NCBI GenBank assembly: GCA_963969495.1
Contig: OZ018321.1
Coordinates: forward strand, 120,493,129-120,557,128
Length of the DNA stretch: 64,000 nt
Direction: 5' to 3'
From: Ceratothoa steindachneri
Taxonomy: Eukaryota; Arthropoda; Malacostraca; Isopoda; Cymothoidae
Below the pieces are notes generated by a model that searched no databases, was not told the origin of the DNA, and saw nothing but the letters and a program-made list of their open reading frames with translations. Of the stretch, positions 24,130-36,960 are shown one piece after another (position 1 is the first letter of the stretch; each line of letters begins with the position of its first letter). Both the position numbers and the translations under genes were made by a program.

Positions 24130-25350
24130 CAAGGAGCATCATTGAGTACCTGTCTATCAGCACGCTTGAAGGAACTTAAGAAGGAAGAGGAGAAGGTGTC
24201 AGGAGGCAGATCATTCCAACATTCTCGGAGCAAATATCGAGAAAGCACGATCACTCATGAGTCACAGACGACTAGGAGGAACAGGAGGTTAAAATGCAGA
24301 GGGCTCTCAGGAGCCGGGATAGGTTAACTGAGGATGACAGGTAGCAGGTACTCGTAACTTCGCTCTATAAGATTTTGTGTATTATAAGGAGGGCTTTGAA
24401 CGTGGTCTCTATTGACTAGTACGCCAATAAAGTTAAAAGCGAAGTGTGGAGTAGAGGGGGAGTGGCGTAACTAGGAAGAATACCGGTGGTAAATTTCGTA
24501 ATGAGTTGGAGGGACCGAGCAGTGGAAGCATGAGATACAGTAAGAAAGGAGTTGCAGCAATCAAACAGGTAGGTAAGGAAAGCGTAGATGACTACCTCGA
24601 AACTCTTGTTCGCATAGCGGAAGCTGTAAAGGTCGAAAAATTAAGAAGGAATCATAGAGAAGATTTTCCGACATTACTAAAATATGTAGCTGTGTAACAG
24701 TGATCCACATCCACTTCCCTTTGTGAGAAATTGAGAGTTTGAAGCAATCTTTTAAATTTTGGAAATTTGTTCGAGAGAGCTAACAAGGTCAAGAAAAGGA
24801 GCTAATTTTTTTCAGGAGAGCTAACGAGGTAAAGAAAAGGAGCAATTAGGTTTACAACAAGCCACACCAAGAAGATATATAACACAACATCTATAGATTG
24901 CTTACGATATGATAGATATGACGGAACCAGTCAAACGCAGTTTCGTAGACACCCAAGAATTCACGAAGACGATGAATAAGAACAAACAGTATGATCGACA
25001 TCATCGAATGCTGCAGTAAAATCGCGATATATTAGGATGTGAAGTAAACTAGCTTTGGAAAGTCACCGAATGTGTTGAGTAAATAATTAGAAGAGCTAAT
25101 TCAGTGCTATGTTTTACCTTGAAAGTGAGCATGGAAGATCTTATCGATGTTGAAAGACGACGTGTGATTTACAATCCGACTTACACCAACCTTTCATTCA
25201 AAGTCGTTAGAAATAATAGGGTGTTCAGAGGTTTGTAGATCGGTTTCTTATGGATTGGTCGAACAGCAGTGTGTTTAAAATGACATGCATCACACCAGGT
25301 GAGAGGAAGGTATTACATATACTAGTGTGTTAGGGAAAGAACATAGAGGA
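24130..25350 (+). other. Possible eroded retrotransposon, unassigned
   Basis: This region is purine-rich and has several short plus-strand frames. The frame at 24506-24697 includes KQVGKESVDDYLETLVRIAEA, which resembles a gag-type helical segment. Near 24970, NKQYDRHHRMLQ vaguely resembles the segment before an integrase C-terminus. Neither match is strong. No RT motif was found. Confidence 0.2.
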
Positions 25351-26339
25351 ATTGCAGATCAAGAATTGCCAGAAAAGATTGAAGATGAGAACAGGTCTTT
25401 GTGAAAGAGTTAAGCTAGGAAGCAGGGTAGGGAAGCTGTCTGCCGCCTAAGTGGCACTAAGTGGCACAGGTTGGCCTGTGTTGACTTGCTCTTCCAATAA
25501 TAGCTGAGACCCAAGGAGTATGGCATTGGTGAACGGAGGGGTAAGAAGTGGTCCATGGACTTCAAGATAGAAGGAGAGGAATAGAGAAAAAAGAAAAGGT
25601 AGTCGTTGAGCTCTGTTCTAGGATTGTTGGAATCTTGTGAGGGAGCAAACCAAGATTCAAATAAAAATTTTGGCTTATATATTGCTATTTTATATTTTAA
25701 TGAACAAAGAATATCCACATTATTCCAAAGAATTAGCAGTAGAAAAATTAGCTGCTATCATAATATGCGTAATACAGAATCTATTTAACTTTAATATTAA
25801 ACAAAAATACTCGATCTTATTTCAAATAACAACGAAATTGCAATATTTTACTTTTTTATATCAGAAGCTGCGAAATGGGGTCATGTAGTTGATCTTTACA
25901 TTCCCCTTCTCGAGCCTTTGTTCTTCTCACAGTCTGTAGCGGCTGTGCGGAGACCATTATCTCAAAAACGTTATTAGAAATTCGCATTCATCGTTAATTG
26001 AAGAAAGGGGAGATTCGGTAAATTTAATGAGGGAAAATCTGATCCTTTCGCCGAACTTATTTCTGAATAATTTCAGGAAAAATACTATTGTATTCTATTA
26101 CATTAAATTGAAAATAAATTATTTGAATTTTTTTATAAAAAGGATTTAATGTATTACTCGTTGCTAAGGAGACAAATAGCGAATTTTACCCTAAACGCTT
26201 CCAGGGGGTGTGATTTTTGATTTCATCACGGCTGGGTTGCTTGTTTTAAACCTATGTTCTGACGAGCGTTCCTGCTTAATAAATGCTGCGCCCCTCCTAG
26301 GCATTTATATTTGATCGTCACATCCCCTACAATCCTTTT
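25351..26339. other. No gene seen
   Basis: Short overlapping open frames on both strands, without motifs. Confidence 0.3.
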
Positions 26340-28420
26340 CTCGCTTCTTTTAGTGGCGTTCCATCCTTCTTTCGACAACTAATCTTTCTTTTACACCTGA
26401 TCTTTCATCTGATACAATTGATCCTTCTTCTACGACGACATTGCTCTTTTTCGATGAGTGATCCTTGTTCTCTTTGGCGACTGAGCCTTCTTCTGCGAGG
26501 AATGAACGTTTATTTGCGACGTTTATTCTACGACGACTGTTCTTTCTTCTGCGATAATTCACGCTTATTTCGCGACAACTCAACATTCTTATGCGAAATC
26601 AAACAATTGGTGTTTCTTTGTAACGAATAATTTATACGAAGAATAATCCTTTGTTTGCGACGAATGATCACTATTCTGCGAGTTATAGTCTTTCTTCCTC
26701 TACTAATGATCCATTTTCTACCATGACTAATCCTACTTATATGTCGAATGATCATTCTTATTCGAAGAATGATGCTTCGAAGAGGAATGCTCCTTATTAT
26801 GCGAGGAGGGATCGTTATTCTGCAACTAGTGAGATTTCTGAGCCGACAAATTATTCTTCTTCTGTGATGACGGTTATTTGCTTTGGGAACACTTAGACTT
26901 TTTATGCGACGACTGGTCCTTCTTTTGCGACAACGGATCCATTATTCAGTGATGAGTGAATATTCTTCTGTGACAAGTAATGCCTTACCTCCAACGTTCT
27001 TATAGATCTACTGATTATTATTCTGCGGCGAGTGATCTTTCTTCTGCTACGATTATCCTCATTTTGCACCAAGTGGTCAATCTTCTGCGACAGCTGATCC
27101 TTATTTTATCAAAAGATGTTTCTTTTGCGCCTACAATCTTTCTTGTGTCATGATTATCATTGTGTCTTTTGACTCCTCTTTCTTCTGCCACAACTGATCC
27201 TTCTTTTTTGACGATGATCTATCTTCTGCAACGACTCTTTTTTTTTGGCGGGCATTATGGCTTCTTCTTAGACGAGTGATCTTTCGTTATGAGGAGGGTT
27301 CCCTTTTATAAGCTGACTCATCTTTATTCTGAGGTGATTGATTATCCTTCTTTTGCGATGTCTAACACCTCTGTAGCATATAGTGCTCATTCTTCTGAGA
27401 GGACAGCACAACATTCTTCCGCAGCGACGAATGATTTTCTCTTTAGGAAAGGACTTTTTTCTTTTGGGAAGACAAATCCTACTTCTGCTACGAGTGGTCT
27501 TTCTTCCACGATGAGGGCTACTTCAGTAGCAACGAATGATCCTTATTCTGCGCGGAGTGATAGGCCGTTTGTGAGAACTGATCATTCTCCTGCGATGATT
27601 TATCTTCATTTGGCACTCTGATCTTTATTATGCGATGTACCATTCATCATCACGGGGACTCTTCCTTCTTTTGTGATGAGTGATCCTTCTTTTGCAATCA
27701 CTTATCAGTTTCTGCACGAGTGATTTTATTTTAGTACAGACTAATCCATCTTTGGAAAAGACCAATCTTTCTGCAATGACTGATCTTTCTTTTGCAATGA
27801 CTGATCTTTCTTCAATTACTAGTAATCATCTAAAGTGACTGATCCTTATTTTTCAAATAGTGATCCTTCTTATTATCTTATTCTATGGCGAGTCATCCCT
27901 TTTTCGCTGCAATTGTTCCTTGTGCTACGACAAGTGGTCCTTCTTTCGTAACGAATGATTCGTATCTGCATTAGTGATCATTCTGTTGTGCCACCTAATC
28001 TAACTTTTAAAACTAATAATCCTCCTTCTACCACAACTAATTATTCTTTGTTGACGACGAAACCTTCTTATGCAACGAATAATCATAGTTTTGCGACTAG
28101 TGGTCCTTCTTTTGTAACGCCTGATCCTTCTTCTACCACGACTGATCTTTCTGCTGAGAAGACTCTTCCTTCCTCAGGGACGCCTCCTTCTTCTTCTTCT
28201 TCTTCTTCTTCGATCGATTATTAATTTGTCTTCTGCGACGAGTGATCAATCTTCTGATAAGAGTAATCTTTCTTCTGCACCGACTCTTCCTTCAGCGATG
28301 ACGGATCCTTCTGCGACGATGATCGTTCTTCATCGACGCGTAGTACTCGTAATTATTTGGCGACGACTGATTCTTTCTCTTTGGTGTGTGATCTTCTTTC
28401 TACAAGCTTGTGACGAAAGG
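26340..28420 (+). repeat. 21-bp array reading as Ser/Thr-rich heptapeptides
   Basis: The consensus is near GATCCTTCTTCTGCGACGACT, 21 bp, repeated over about 2 kb (about 100 diverged units). Because 21 is a multiple of three, each plus-strand stretch reads as heptapeptides such as SSATSDP or DPSSATT. Open stretches at 26651-26896, 27289-27621, 27955-28224 and 28226-28516 share this pattern. Indels and stops separate them. It may be the decayed repeat exon of a low-complexity secreted or mucin-like protein, or a simple minisatellite. No signal peptide or flanking exon was found. Confidence 0.7.
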
Positions 28421-29849
28421 AGAATCTCTTTTGCCCGTATATGTAAACTGAAACTTGCTAGCAGCATTTCAAGAAAAAATACACAGATTTACCCGGTAAA
28501 TGAAATTTCCCTATAGTTACCGTCATTCAGACGCTCAACTATTCTGAGGCATGTGAGCACATAGTTCCACCTACGTAGGTCACTACACTCATAACTGATC
28601 ATAACACCGCAATCTATTCCCCCTGTTTGCTAAAACATTAAAATTCCTTTTTCGTAACTCGCCAAATTATTCATTTCTATACTCCTCTGAAGCAGAGCGG
28701 CTGGCTCTCTTTTTAAGCAGGAAAAATTCATCGCTCGCTGGATGGTAATAAAAGACAGAGCTACTAGCATTCTTTCTTCGCATTCGCGCAATCGAACACC
28801 GGCTTCTTGCGATTGTCATTTTGATCTTTTTGTTAATTTTATTAGCGGGTTAACTAAAGGAATTACCTCAAAACGTTTAGTCGTGAAAACTGAAGTTTTT
28901 GCTTAATTTGTGTAATCTTTTTAACTCTTTCTACCACGGCAAGAGATAGAATCACGTCATCTAAGGTATTCTTTGAAGTACTTTGAAATAAGATGAAAAA
29001 TACCTTGGCTGTCCTCACTTATCATTCCTGTACACACAAGTAAGCACAAGTTCACATACATTTATTAAGATATCGAGTCAGGATCCTTGAATTATGACCA
29101 AAGTTTTAGGGAAAATATTTATCACACTCAGGTTATTTATAAGCTTTTCCTAGACCAAATCTCTTAAGCAAAATTGATACTCATCAACTGTTTAGGGAGA
29201 GAGGCTTCGTTGATAATAAACCAGGATTTGGACTTACTCGATGTCGTTGTAGAGTGTTCGCCCTAAATAGTGTCTACGACAGAAGTCATTCTACCCAAGA
29301 GGATGTTAGGTGTAACATAGGCACAATTTTGACTTACATCTGGGGGATTGTGTCCCTTCCCGGTCCCGGTGTTGATGCGTGCAGGAAGATCTGCTGTTTT
29401 ATCTTTCCCACACATTTTTACTTTATTTTACCAGTCGCTTTGCAAATTTATCCTTACAAACTTTCTACTTGATAACGAGAATGGTATTTCGCTTTGAATT
29501 CGAAGAAATCCCCACAGAAACTAACCTAGGTTTTGTTAAGATAGGGTAGGTTCTGTTGTTAACTGTAAACATCAGACTGTTGGTAGACATCATACTAAAG
29601 GAGCACAAATAATTTGTGCTATACTAATTATTTCCAGTGGTAAATTATTAGTAGATTATATAGTGGATAGCGACTCAATATCGTTACCGGTATTTCTGTC
29701 TACAAAAATATTTCGATGCAACATAAAGTTATTCCAATTTGAATTAAGAACCGTATTTTGGTTCCTAGTGAGAGGCTATAAGAATATGAAATGCCAGAGC
29801 TGGCAAAGACTGTGGTCCACTTCTGGGCTAGCTCTCCTGCAAACAATAT

Positions 29850-29852
<3 letters not shown>
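28421..29852. other. No gene seen
   Basis: Nothing recognisable in either strand. Confidence 0.3.

Positions 29853-29910
<58 letters not shown>
29853..29910. repeat. (TA)n microsatellite
   Basis: Uninterrupted TA run of about 29 units. Confidence 0.95.
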
Positions 29911-29912
<2 letters not shown>

Positions 29913-30059
29913 TTGTAACCCAACCTTCCTTTGCCAGGCCACACATTATCGCAATTGTAGTAAAGTGTTAAGATGTGAAAAATAGATAATAAGCATGGGT
30001 TTCTGGTATATGCCATTTTGATTTCAATACTATAAAGGAACGCGTACGTATGTAGGTAT

Positions 30060-30420
30060 GCCTTCTATGGAAATCAAATCTACTGTAACAATCTTGATAA
30101 AACGTTTACGAGGAGATAGGTTTAGACCTCGATTAGGTTTTAGGGTATTAATATTTGGAGGGGGGGGGGGTATGATAGACCACCAAGAGGTTAAAAATGT
30201 GGTTTGTATGTAGTAAAATTCTACACATTGACTCATTTACTTTACGAAAATTAAATCTACTGGGCCACTCTTAATCAAACTCAAACTTCAACGTGAAGAT
30301 AAGTTTAGTCCGAGCTTAGAATTTCTTGTATTAATATATGAGGAAAGGTGGTATGGTGCACCAACTAGGGGCTAAAAATGGGGTCTCCCGTTGGTAAATC
30401 TTTTTCACATTGACTTATTT
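30060..30420. repeat. Tandem duplication, about 175-bp unit
   Basis: Two diverged copies. Each has AAATCAAATCTACTG or AAATTAAATCTACTG, then GATA.GTTTAG.CC, then GTATTAATAT, then GG.GGTATG.T, then CACCAA, and ends near CACATTGACT. The first copy contains a run of about 12 G near 30160. Confidence 0.65.
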
Positions 30421-30939
30421 TAAAAAATGTTATTAAAAAAAGTTGTAGAAAATCAAAAAGCATTTGAGGTAGGGCTATACGGTTCCGTAAGGGGCATAGA
30501 ATAGATTCTGTAATAGTCAACTTGAGTTAACAAGTTCAAACTTTCATCTGACCTGACATCTATATTGCTCAATATTGTCCTATACTTTGACCATAATACA
30601 TACAAATATTAGCATACTTTAGCCATTCTATTAGCCATACTTAATTCTTTGTTGGTGACACATCTGTTATAAATTAGTTGAAGTACTTTGTTATTGACAT
30701 CTATAGCAAACCACATTATTAACACAGTAATGGGGTTAAGGTGTGAACTAATATGTCCCCGAAGAAAAAATCCTTTCTTTGTAAAAAAATCACATGCTAC
30801 CATTGCGAAAGAGACGCAGAAATTAGTTAAAACAGGAGAACAAAAGCAGTTGGGGCTACAAGGTAACAAAACCAGAATTGATTAGATTAGACAAAATCAA
30901 AGTCAAAAGTAAAGAGAACAAAAGCATGAAGAAACAAGG
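30421..30939. other. No gene seen
   Basis: No clear feature. The right part may already be the 5' part of the Helitron relic. Confidence 0.25.
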
Positions 30940-32070
30940 ATAAGAATGGGAAGACACAGACAATATGAGCCTAAGTTTTGAAGATCCCACAGATGTAAAA
31001 GATGAGGCTTAGAAATCAACAAGAAAGACAGAATGAAACTGAAGAGGAAGGATTTCACAGAATGGAAGAGACGAGAGTACGAATTCAACGAGGAAGACTA
31101 AATGAATCTGAAGGAGGTAGGTCTCATAGGTCGAAGAGATGAAAGCAAGAAATCAGCAGGAAAGGCAAAATGAAACAGAAGTGTAAAGATCTGAAAGACT
31201 TTCTCTTGACCAGGAAAAAATTTCACTATAACGCAACAGAAATTTTTCAACTTGCACTCTGCCGCTATAAATTATGATCCAAAGATTGATTATGCATCTC
31301 ATTCCAACGTGCAGATTGGTGCAATGACAAAACTTTGTACCTAGTGTGAAGCAAAATCGTGGGGAATAAACATATTGGTATATTATGAACTGGTGGTAAG
31401 GTCAAATTGAAACTTCTACAATATTATCCATAACCACTTATGAAACTTTACACTGGTGCTACTTGTGCTACTTGTACTACTCATGATTCAAAGAACTTTC
31501 TTAAAAACATTCAAAACTATAATAGTGCATTCCAGATGAACTCTTTTGCTGCTAAGAGATGATTTATGCCTACATTTAAAGTTCAGTGGCACTTATTGGA
31601 TCTTTATTGCCAATACCGAATGAAGATCCTTAATTTCGTCAACCTTATTTTACGTATGGTTTGGTTCTACAGGCTCAAAAGAGAGTATATGCAAGTAGAG
31701 TTACAAAAATTGATACAATCTAAACGGCAAAATCTCTTCATTAAAGGAACTGTTATTTGAAAAGATTTAATTTTTCTCTATAATCATTACCATCCCATTA
31801 AAGCAAATTGCTATAAATACTGACAAAATGCCCTCAAGTTGGGATTCTTGATGTTTAATTACACCTCAGTACAATGAAGTAGCTGCAATAATCTCAAAAG
31901 TTTGGAAAACGTGATATCGTTCTTCAAATTCGTGATAACAAGAAAAAAAAATACGTGAGACCCATCGTTAAAATATTGGATTACAATCCTCCTTGCTTTT
32001 TGTCAAGGGTAAAAATGAATATCATTCTAAAATCCCTCAAGTTGGAGGAATGTAGTGCTCAAATCAAAAG
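30940..32070 (+). pseudogene. Helitron replicase relic (N-terminal helitron-like domain)
   Basis: Frames switch often, but landmarks come in the order seen in Helitron proteins. First is an Arg/Glu-rich repeat stretch (RQNETEEEGFHRMEETRVRI near 31030). Then come NYDPKIDYASHSNVQIGAM near 31270, GGKVKLKLLQ near 31395, NFLKNIQNYNSAFQMNSFAA near 31500 and PTFKVQWH near 31570. Later pieces are YNEVAAII near 31875 and ETHR near 31955. Helitrons replicate by rolling-circle transposition using a HUH nuclease and a helicase. The HUH and helicase domains are not found here. Multiple stops show that it is dead. Confidence 0.75.
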
Positions 32071-34273
32071 TAAAGTAGGCCTGTGGCACTCAAATTGCAA
32101 GATAGGTAGGCCCAGCAAGGAACCTCAGAAATGAGTGCCCGGTGGACCTATGAAATCCTGAAATTGAGCGCACACATTAATTACTAAAATAATATCCCAT
32201 GTAATAATGAACCCATCTAGAATAGAGAGAAACACTTATAGACAGAAAAACACGAGTTAGGAAACATGATGTAAATAATATATTTATTTTGCTCTAGGCG
32301 AGAAGAATGAATTCGAGACGGCAGCAAACATATCCATATACACACAAACATAAAAATGTGGTCAGCTGTTCAAACAAAGCTTGGGATGAAGGTGGAGAAC
32401 TAAAAATACGATAGAAATTGCCATGTTTTATTTTACAGTGGTCATTGTTTGCTAGCAAGGGACTGCGAAACTCAGTCGCACCTTTGCTATTTTAACCAGA
32501 ATCAAAGTTTATATCTCCTTTGACACGATTGAAAGAGGCTCCACCCAAAACATGGAAAATGCTCCATCCTAGCAACATCATTAGATAATAATAGGCCACG
32601 CCCACTGTCTCCGGACACAAGTATATACTACTAAACTCACAGAATCAGGAGTTAGAGAAAAAAGAAAGAGCGTAAGAAAGTAAGATGGCAGACAGACTGA
32701 AGAGAGTAAGAAAGTCACTTTTCTACTCTAGAGAGAGAGGAGCCATGTAGTAATATTTCCACACCAAACACCAGTCTCGAATCCTTCTTACGCCCAAAGC
32801 TACCTGAGTTCTACGCCCAAATAAAAATTCCTAAATCCATCCGTTTGTGATTTCCTTGCTACAAGTAGTCCGCATTTATCCTTTAAAATCTAGATTAGCT
32901 AATCTCAAATTTCGGTCAAACGAATGCCCCTCTGCACCGAAGCCTACCACATGAACGTTCATTGCTCCTATACTCTCGACCTCTTTAACTCGTACGCATT
33001 TATTACTTCGAGGTCCTTGAGATATTGCAGTAAAACTATTATGCATAGAATCATGCTCTCTTCTTTAGGAAATGGAACTTTCATGGCAATTTTCAATTAT
33101 CCTGTGTTGTAGGTAATTATACAGAATAGGGTATTTTTAAAAGATGTGGAAATAATATGAACGGAATACTGTGACGCAGGGGTTGATGTAAAGGGCGAGA
33201 TTTTGAAATCTGATGGGTATAATGGCATTAAAACTTTTTTCAACGAAATCAATTGAAGATTAAACACTTTATAAGTACATATATGGTTTATTTCCGTTAC
33301 TCTCTTTTGAATATATGCTTAGAATTCAAGCAATTATAAAGCAACAACTTGGACTATAGATAGACAAATGTTTTATAATAAAATAAAGTACAGAGGAAGC
33401 CAAAGTGATTACATAATTCCCAGGCATTCCATGGTCTGATATCGTTCATTTTGCGCATAGTCTACGTTAGTCATCAAAGCCTACGTCATTATATTAGCTT
33501 CCGCTGTTTTGTTTCTAATTGAAAATGTTGGAAATCACGCACAAGATGAGGTAATTATACATATTAACTACTTTAACGTTTTTAGAGAAAATTTTCCTAC
33601 AATCAATTCTATAAGTCTATCGTAATTCTCTGTTGCTATTTATTGAGCGGCGATAGCACTATTTTTTGAGATATTAGTACATAAAAATAGAATTTGCCAA
33701 TGCATAAAGCTATTCTTAGCTGCTGCTAGGACGTCATAAGCTTAAGGATAAAAGAGATTAATTGCATTGATTCAAGAAATACATATTATCAACGATTATT
33801 CTAATTTAATTACGATGTAGAAGTATAGGGGTAGTGAGTTATTTAAACACATTTAGTTTTATTAAGTAGAATTACCAAAACTGGAAAAGATATCATTTTG
33901 CTTACCCCATGGAAATTTTCCGCCAAAATTATTCACAATAATTATACACTGTTGCCGGGTCATCATTCCTCACGATGATCATTAGCATCATCTTTAGGTA
34001 AAGCGATAATTTAACTATGATTTATAAGGTTATTTAAACAGGTTTAGTTCCGGTAATTCTAGAGATTAACAACTAATATTTACGCAAGAAAGCAATCACT
34101 ATTGTAGAACAAATATAATCCATCTTGAATTGAAGCTTAAGGCGTTAGCCTATCTCACACGAACCTTACTATAAATTTATCGGTTCCAAACACCCATTGA
34201 CAAGATGGCTGCCAATATACTTTTCTTTACAACAGCATAATTAGTAATTGCCGCACCTTAATTAGTGAAATTG
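32071..34273. other. No gene seen; possible LTR-like promoter near 32590
   Basis: AGGCCACGCCC at about 32593 is followed by a TATATACTA motif and a purine-rich leader. The same arrangement occurs near 6556 (AGGCCACGCCC, TATAAATA, purine-rich leader). This could be a solo LTR or its remnant. The rest has no recognisable feature. Confidence 0.3.
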
Positions 34274-34299
34274 TTATATAGTGTTTAAACACTATATAA
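34274..34299. repeat. Perfect 26-bp palindrome
   Basis: A self-complementary segment centred on GTTTAAAC, with a half copy (CTATATAGTGTTTAAAC) immediately after it at about 34302. Confidence 0.9.
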
Positions 34300-34599
34300 T
34301 GCTATATAGTGTTTAAACAGTATATGTATACATCTTGCGTATTTTTTCAGAATAGAAATATTTTTAACAAATCACTTTTGATTGCGTTGGAGTTGTTGAT
34401 ATGTATAATTACCTAATATAATAGCAAACCTTCATTTATACCTCCTATTCTATAAAATTTATATTGAATTTGTCACAAAAAATAAAAGTTATAATGCCAT
34501 TAAAACTGTTAAACTGATCACCCTGTAGTTCAGATATTGGTTATTCTAAAAGTTTGTATATTTCCTTTGGCATTTTCTGCTACTTTCACGATTCCAATA

Positions 34600-36960
34600 G
34601 CCACCGGAGAATGGCATTCTTACGGGGTGACCTCAATGCCAGATGCCGAATTGCAGACTATGGCAGAACTAAGGAAAGATGCCGGAACTTGGAAATGATA
34701 TTGAATAGGGAAAATATCCAGAGGATAGGGCCGGATTTCGGATCTATATCACAAACAGATCGGCCACCAAACCTGACATTATCATGAAAAGCGACGGCTT
34801 TCCCTTCCACTACTATACAAACCAGGCCCAACAACAACCACATTGCAATCCTGACCCGCATCTCACTCGCCCTGATCCAACCACCTGCCACACCGCGTAA
34901 GAACTACGCCACTTTCGACTGGGACCGTTACAAGACACTTCTCCAAATATATGCCAACCGACCTGAGCAAAGCAACTTTGGCGAAGATCGACGACTAACT
35001 GGAGAGGTTAACTACTTAAATCATTGAAGCGGTCCGCGAGTGCGTATATAAGACAGGGTACAAAGTGCTACCTCAGCCCAGATTGACAGAGAAAATGAAG
35101 AGAATCGTTCCTGTATACAGGGATGTTTACGAGGAAACTAGACGTAAAGATCAAAACCGTGAATGAAGCGCGCTACTACGGCGGCTAAGCTGTGAACTAA
35201 AGGAGGCAATTAACATCCAAACGGCTGAAATCTTGGACATCTTCATAGCCAGTGTAGACAGTAAGCTGAGCCCGGCCAAATTCTGGCACAAAATCCGAGA
35301 ACGGAAGGAAGGGTAAAGAAAGGAAAAGGCTCGGATTGAAGAGGACGGGAAATATATAGAGGATCCGGGAGTTCTGGAGGTAAGATTCAGAGCATTCCGG
35401 AAGAATGACTTCTCTATCACTGAAGAAGACAATGAAGGGTTCGATCAGGAATTCGAGGGTTATGTGATTGACGATCTGAATCAGATAATACATCGCACGC
35501 ATCCACACCAGCACGCAAACGTGGGAAGAGAGATGGTTGACCATGGTCATCCAATAACAACGGAGGACGTCATGGCTACTATGAAAGCCTTTGAAAAAGA
35601 CACCAGGCTGGACAGGTATCAGCAAAAACAACATGGTGAATACCCTACAGCAGATCATTCAGGAGATCCCCAACATCTTCAATGCTTCCCTCAACACGGA
35701 TAACTTACCCGAAGGTCGAATGGTGGCCAAAGTCATATTTATACCTAAGGCTGGTAAGATCGCAGATCAACTGATAAATTACAGACCAATCTCTCTTCTT
35801 GAGTTCGTGGGTAAAATATACGAAAAGCTCCTATCTAACCGTCTCCAAGAGCAACTAGCCGAACTAGGAGCTCACAATCCACAGCAGCACAGGTTCCGAA
35901 AGGGGTGAGGAATTGAACCGCCCTCGCCATCCCAACGGATAAAATAGCTCACTGCAAGGCTAAAGGAATGTACGTAGACGTGCTGTTGCGTGATGTACCA
36001 AAAGCCTTCGACAAGGTTTGGCTGAAGGGTCTACAATTAAATATACTGAACCTCTATCTGAACCTAATCCTGCAAAATGGTCTTCTGCCATTATACCATG
36101 CAGAAAATATTCCAGATCTCAATCGAGGGCTTCACAGAACCCAAATTCAAACTCAAGGCGGGAGTTCCACAAGGCAGCTGTCTAACTCCATTACTGTACC
36201 TTATGTACAAAAAAGACGTAGCTGCTTTAAGACGATACAATGTATCTGCAGTTCGCAGACGACATCAATAAAATCGTCCCTAGTTCCTACAGAATCTCCG
36301 AAATAAACAACACCGACAGATATGAGAAAGAGTGGAAGCTAAATAATAACCGCCCCAAAATCCAGATAATCTCAATGAACCAACGGAACATAGACAACGT
36401 CATCGTCAACGGCGACCTCTACCCGTACTCAGAAGATTATAAAGTCCTAGGTTTACGTTTAACCTAGTCTGGATACAAAGCCCACGTCAATACCAGTCTC
36501 CCTAGCCAAAAAGCAACTTCGGAAACTCTACAGTTTCCAGGACCTTAACACGACTAACAAGAATAAGTTATACACTACCTCGCTACGCTCCGTCCTAGTG
36601 TACACGGCAGTAGTAACGCAGATGGCAAGTTGTACCTCTCCCAGGAGGATGCAAAGAGTGCAAAACAAAGTCAACCTGCTAATGACCGTATTAGGCAAAC
36701 AGTCCTTCACGTAAGAGCAGGGCTGAAGCCAATTAATATGGAAGTCCAAAGGCTAGGGAGAAAAACATAGGAAAAGGTGGAGAGAGAAATCATCCCTAGG
36801 CTCGATAACGAGCAAGGACATCATTATTCCCAAGCGGAAGAATCTGCGCGAGAGAGGCGATTAACCCGATATATAAATGACCTAAATAGACAAAATGCAA
36901 AAACAAGACGAGAAATGAACCCATATACAAACAAAAGGGCAAAAGATGATAAAAAATAGG
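34600..36960 (+). pseudogene. Non-LTR retrotransposon ORF2 relic (jockey/Nimb-like)
   Basis: The endonuclease end is visible at 34600-34800 (GDLNARCR, then IGPDFGS, then DRPPN). A linker with WDRYKTLLQIY follows near 34918. The RT lies at 35600-36470, with AKVIFIPKAGK, NYRPISLLEFVGKIYEKLLSNR, DVPKAFDKVW, LKAGVPQGSCLTPLLY and FADDI. The FADD catalytic pair is kept near 36250. NYRPISLLEVPGKI..KI..NRL is typical of the Nimb/jockey group. The downstream part reads INMEVQRLGRKT and ends in an A-rich tail near 37000-37300. At least five frame changes and stops inactivate it. The ORF1 relic at 44940 could belong to the same family. Confidence 0.8.

Noticed and set aside
31448..31456. TTACACTGG, identical to the transposon end with its flank
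   Set aside because: It lies within the Helitron relic, has no partner end, and the following bases do not match any copy.
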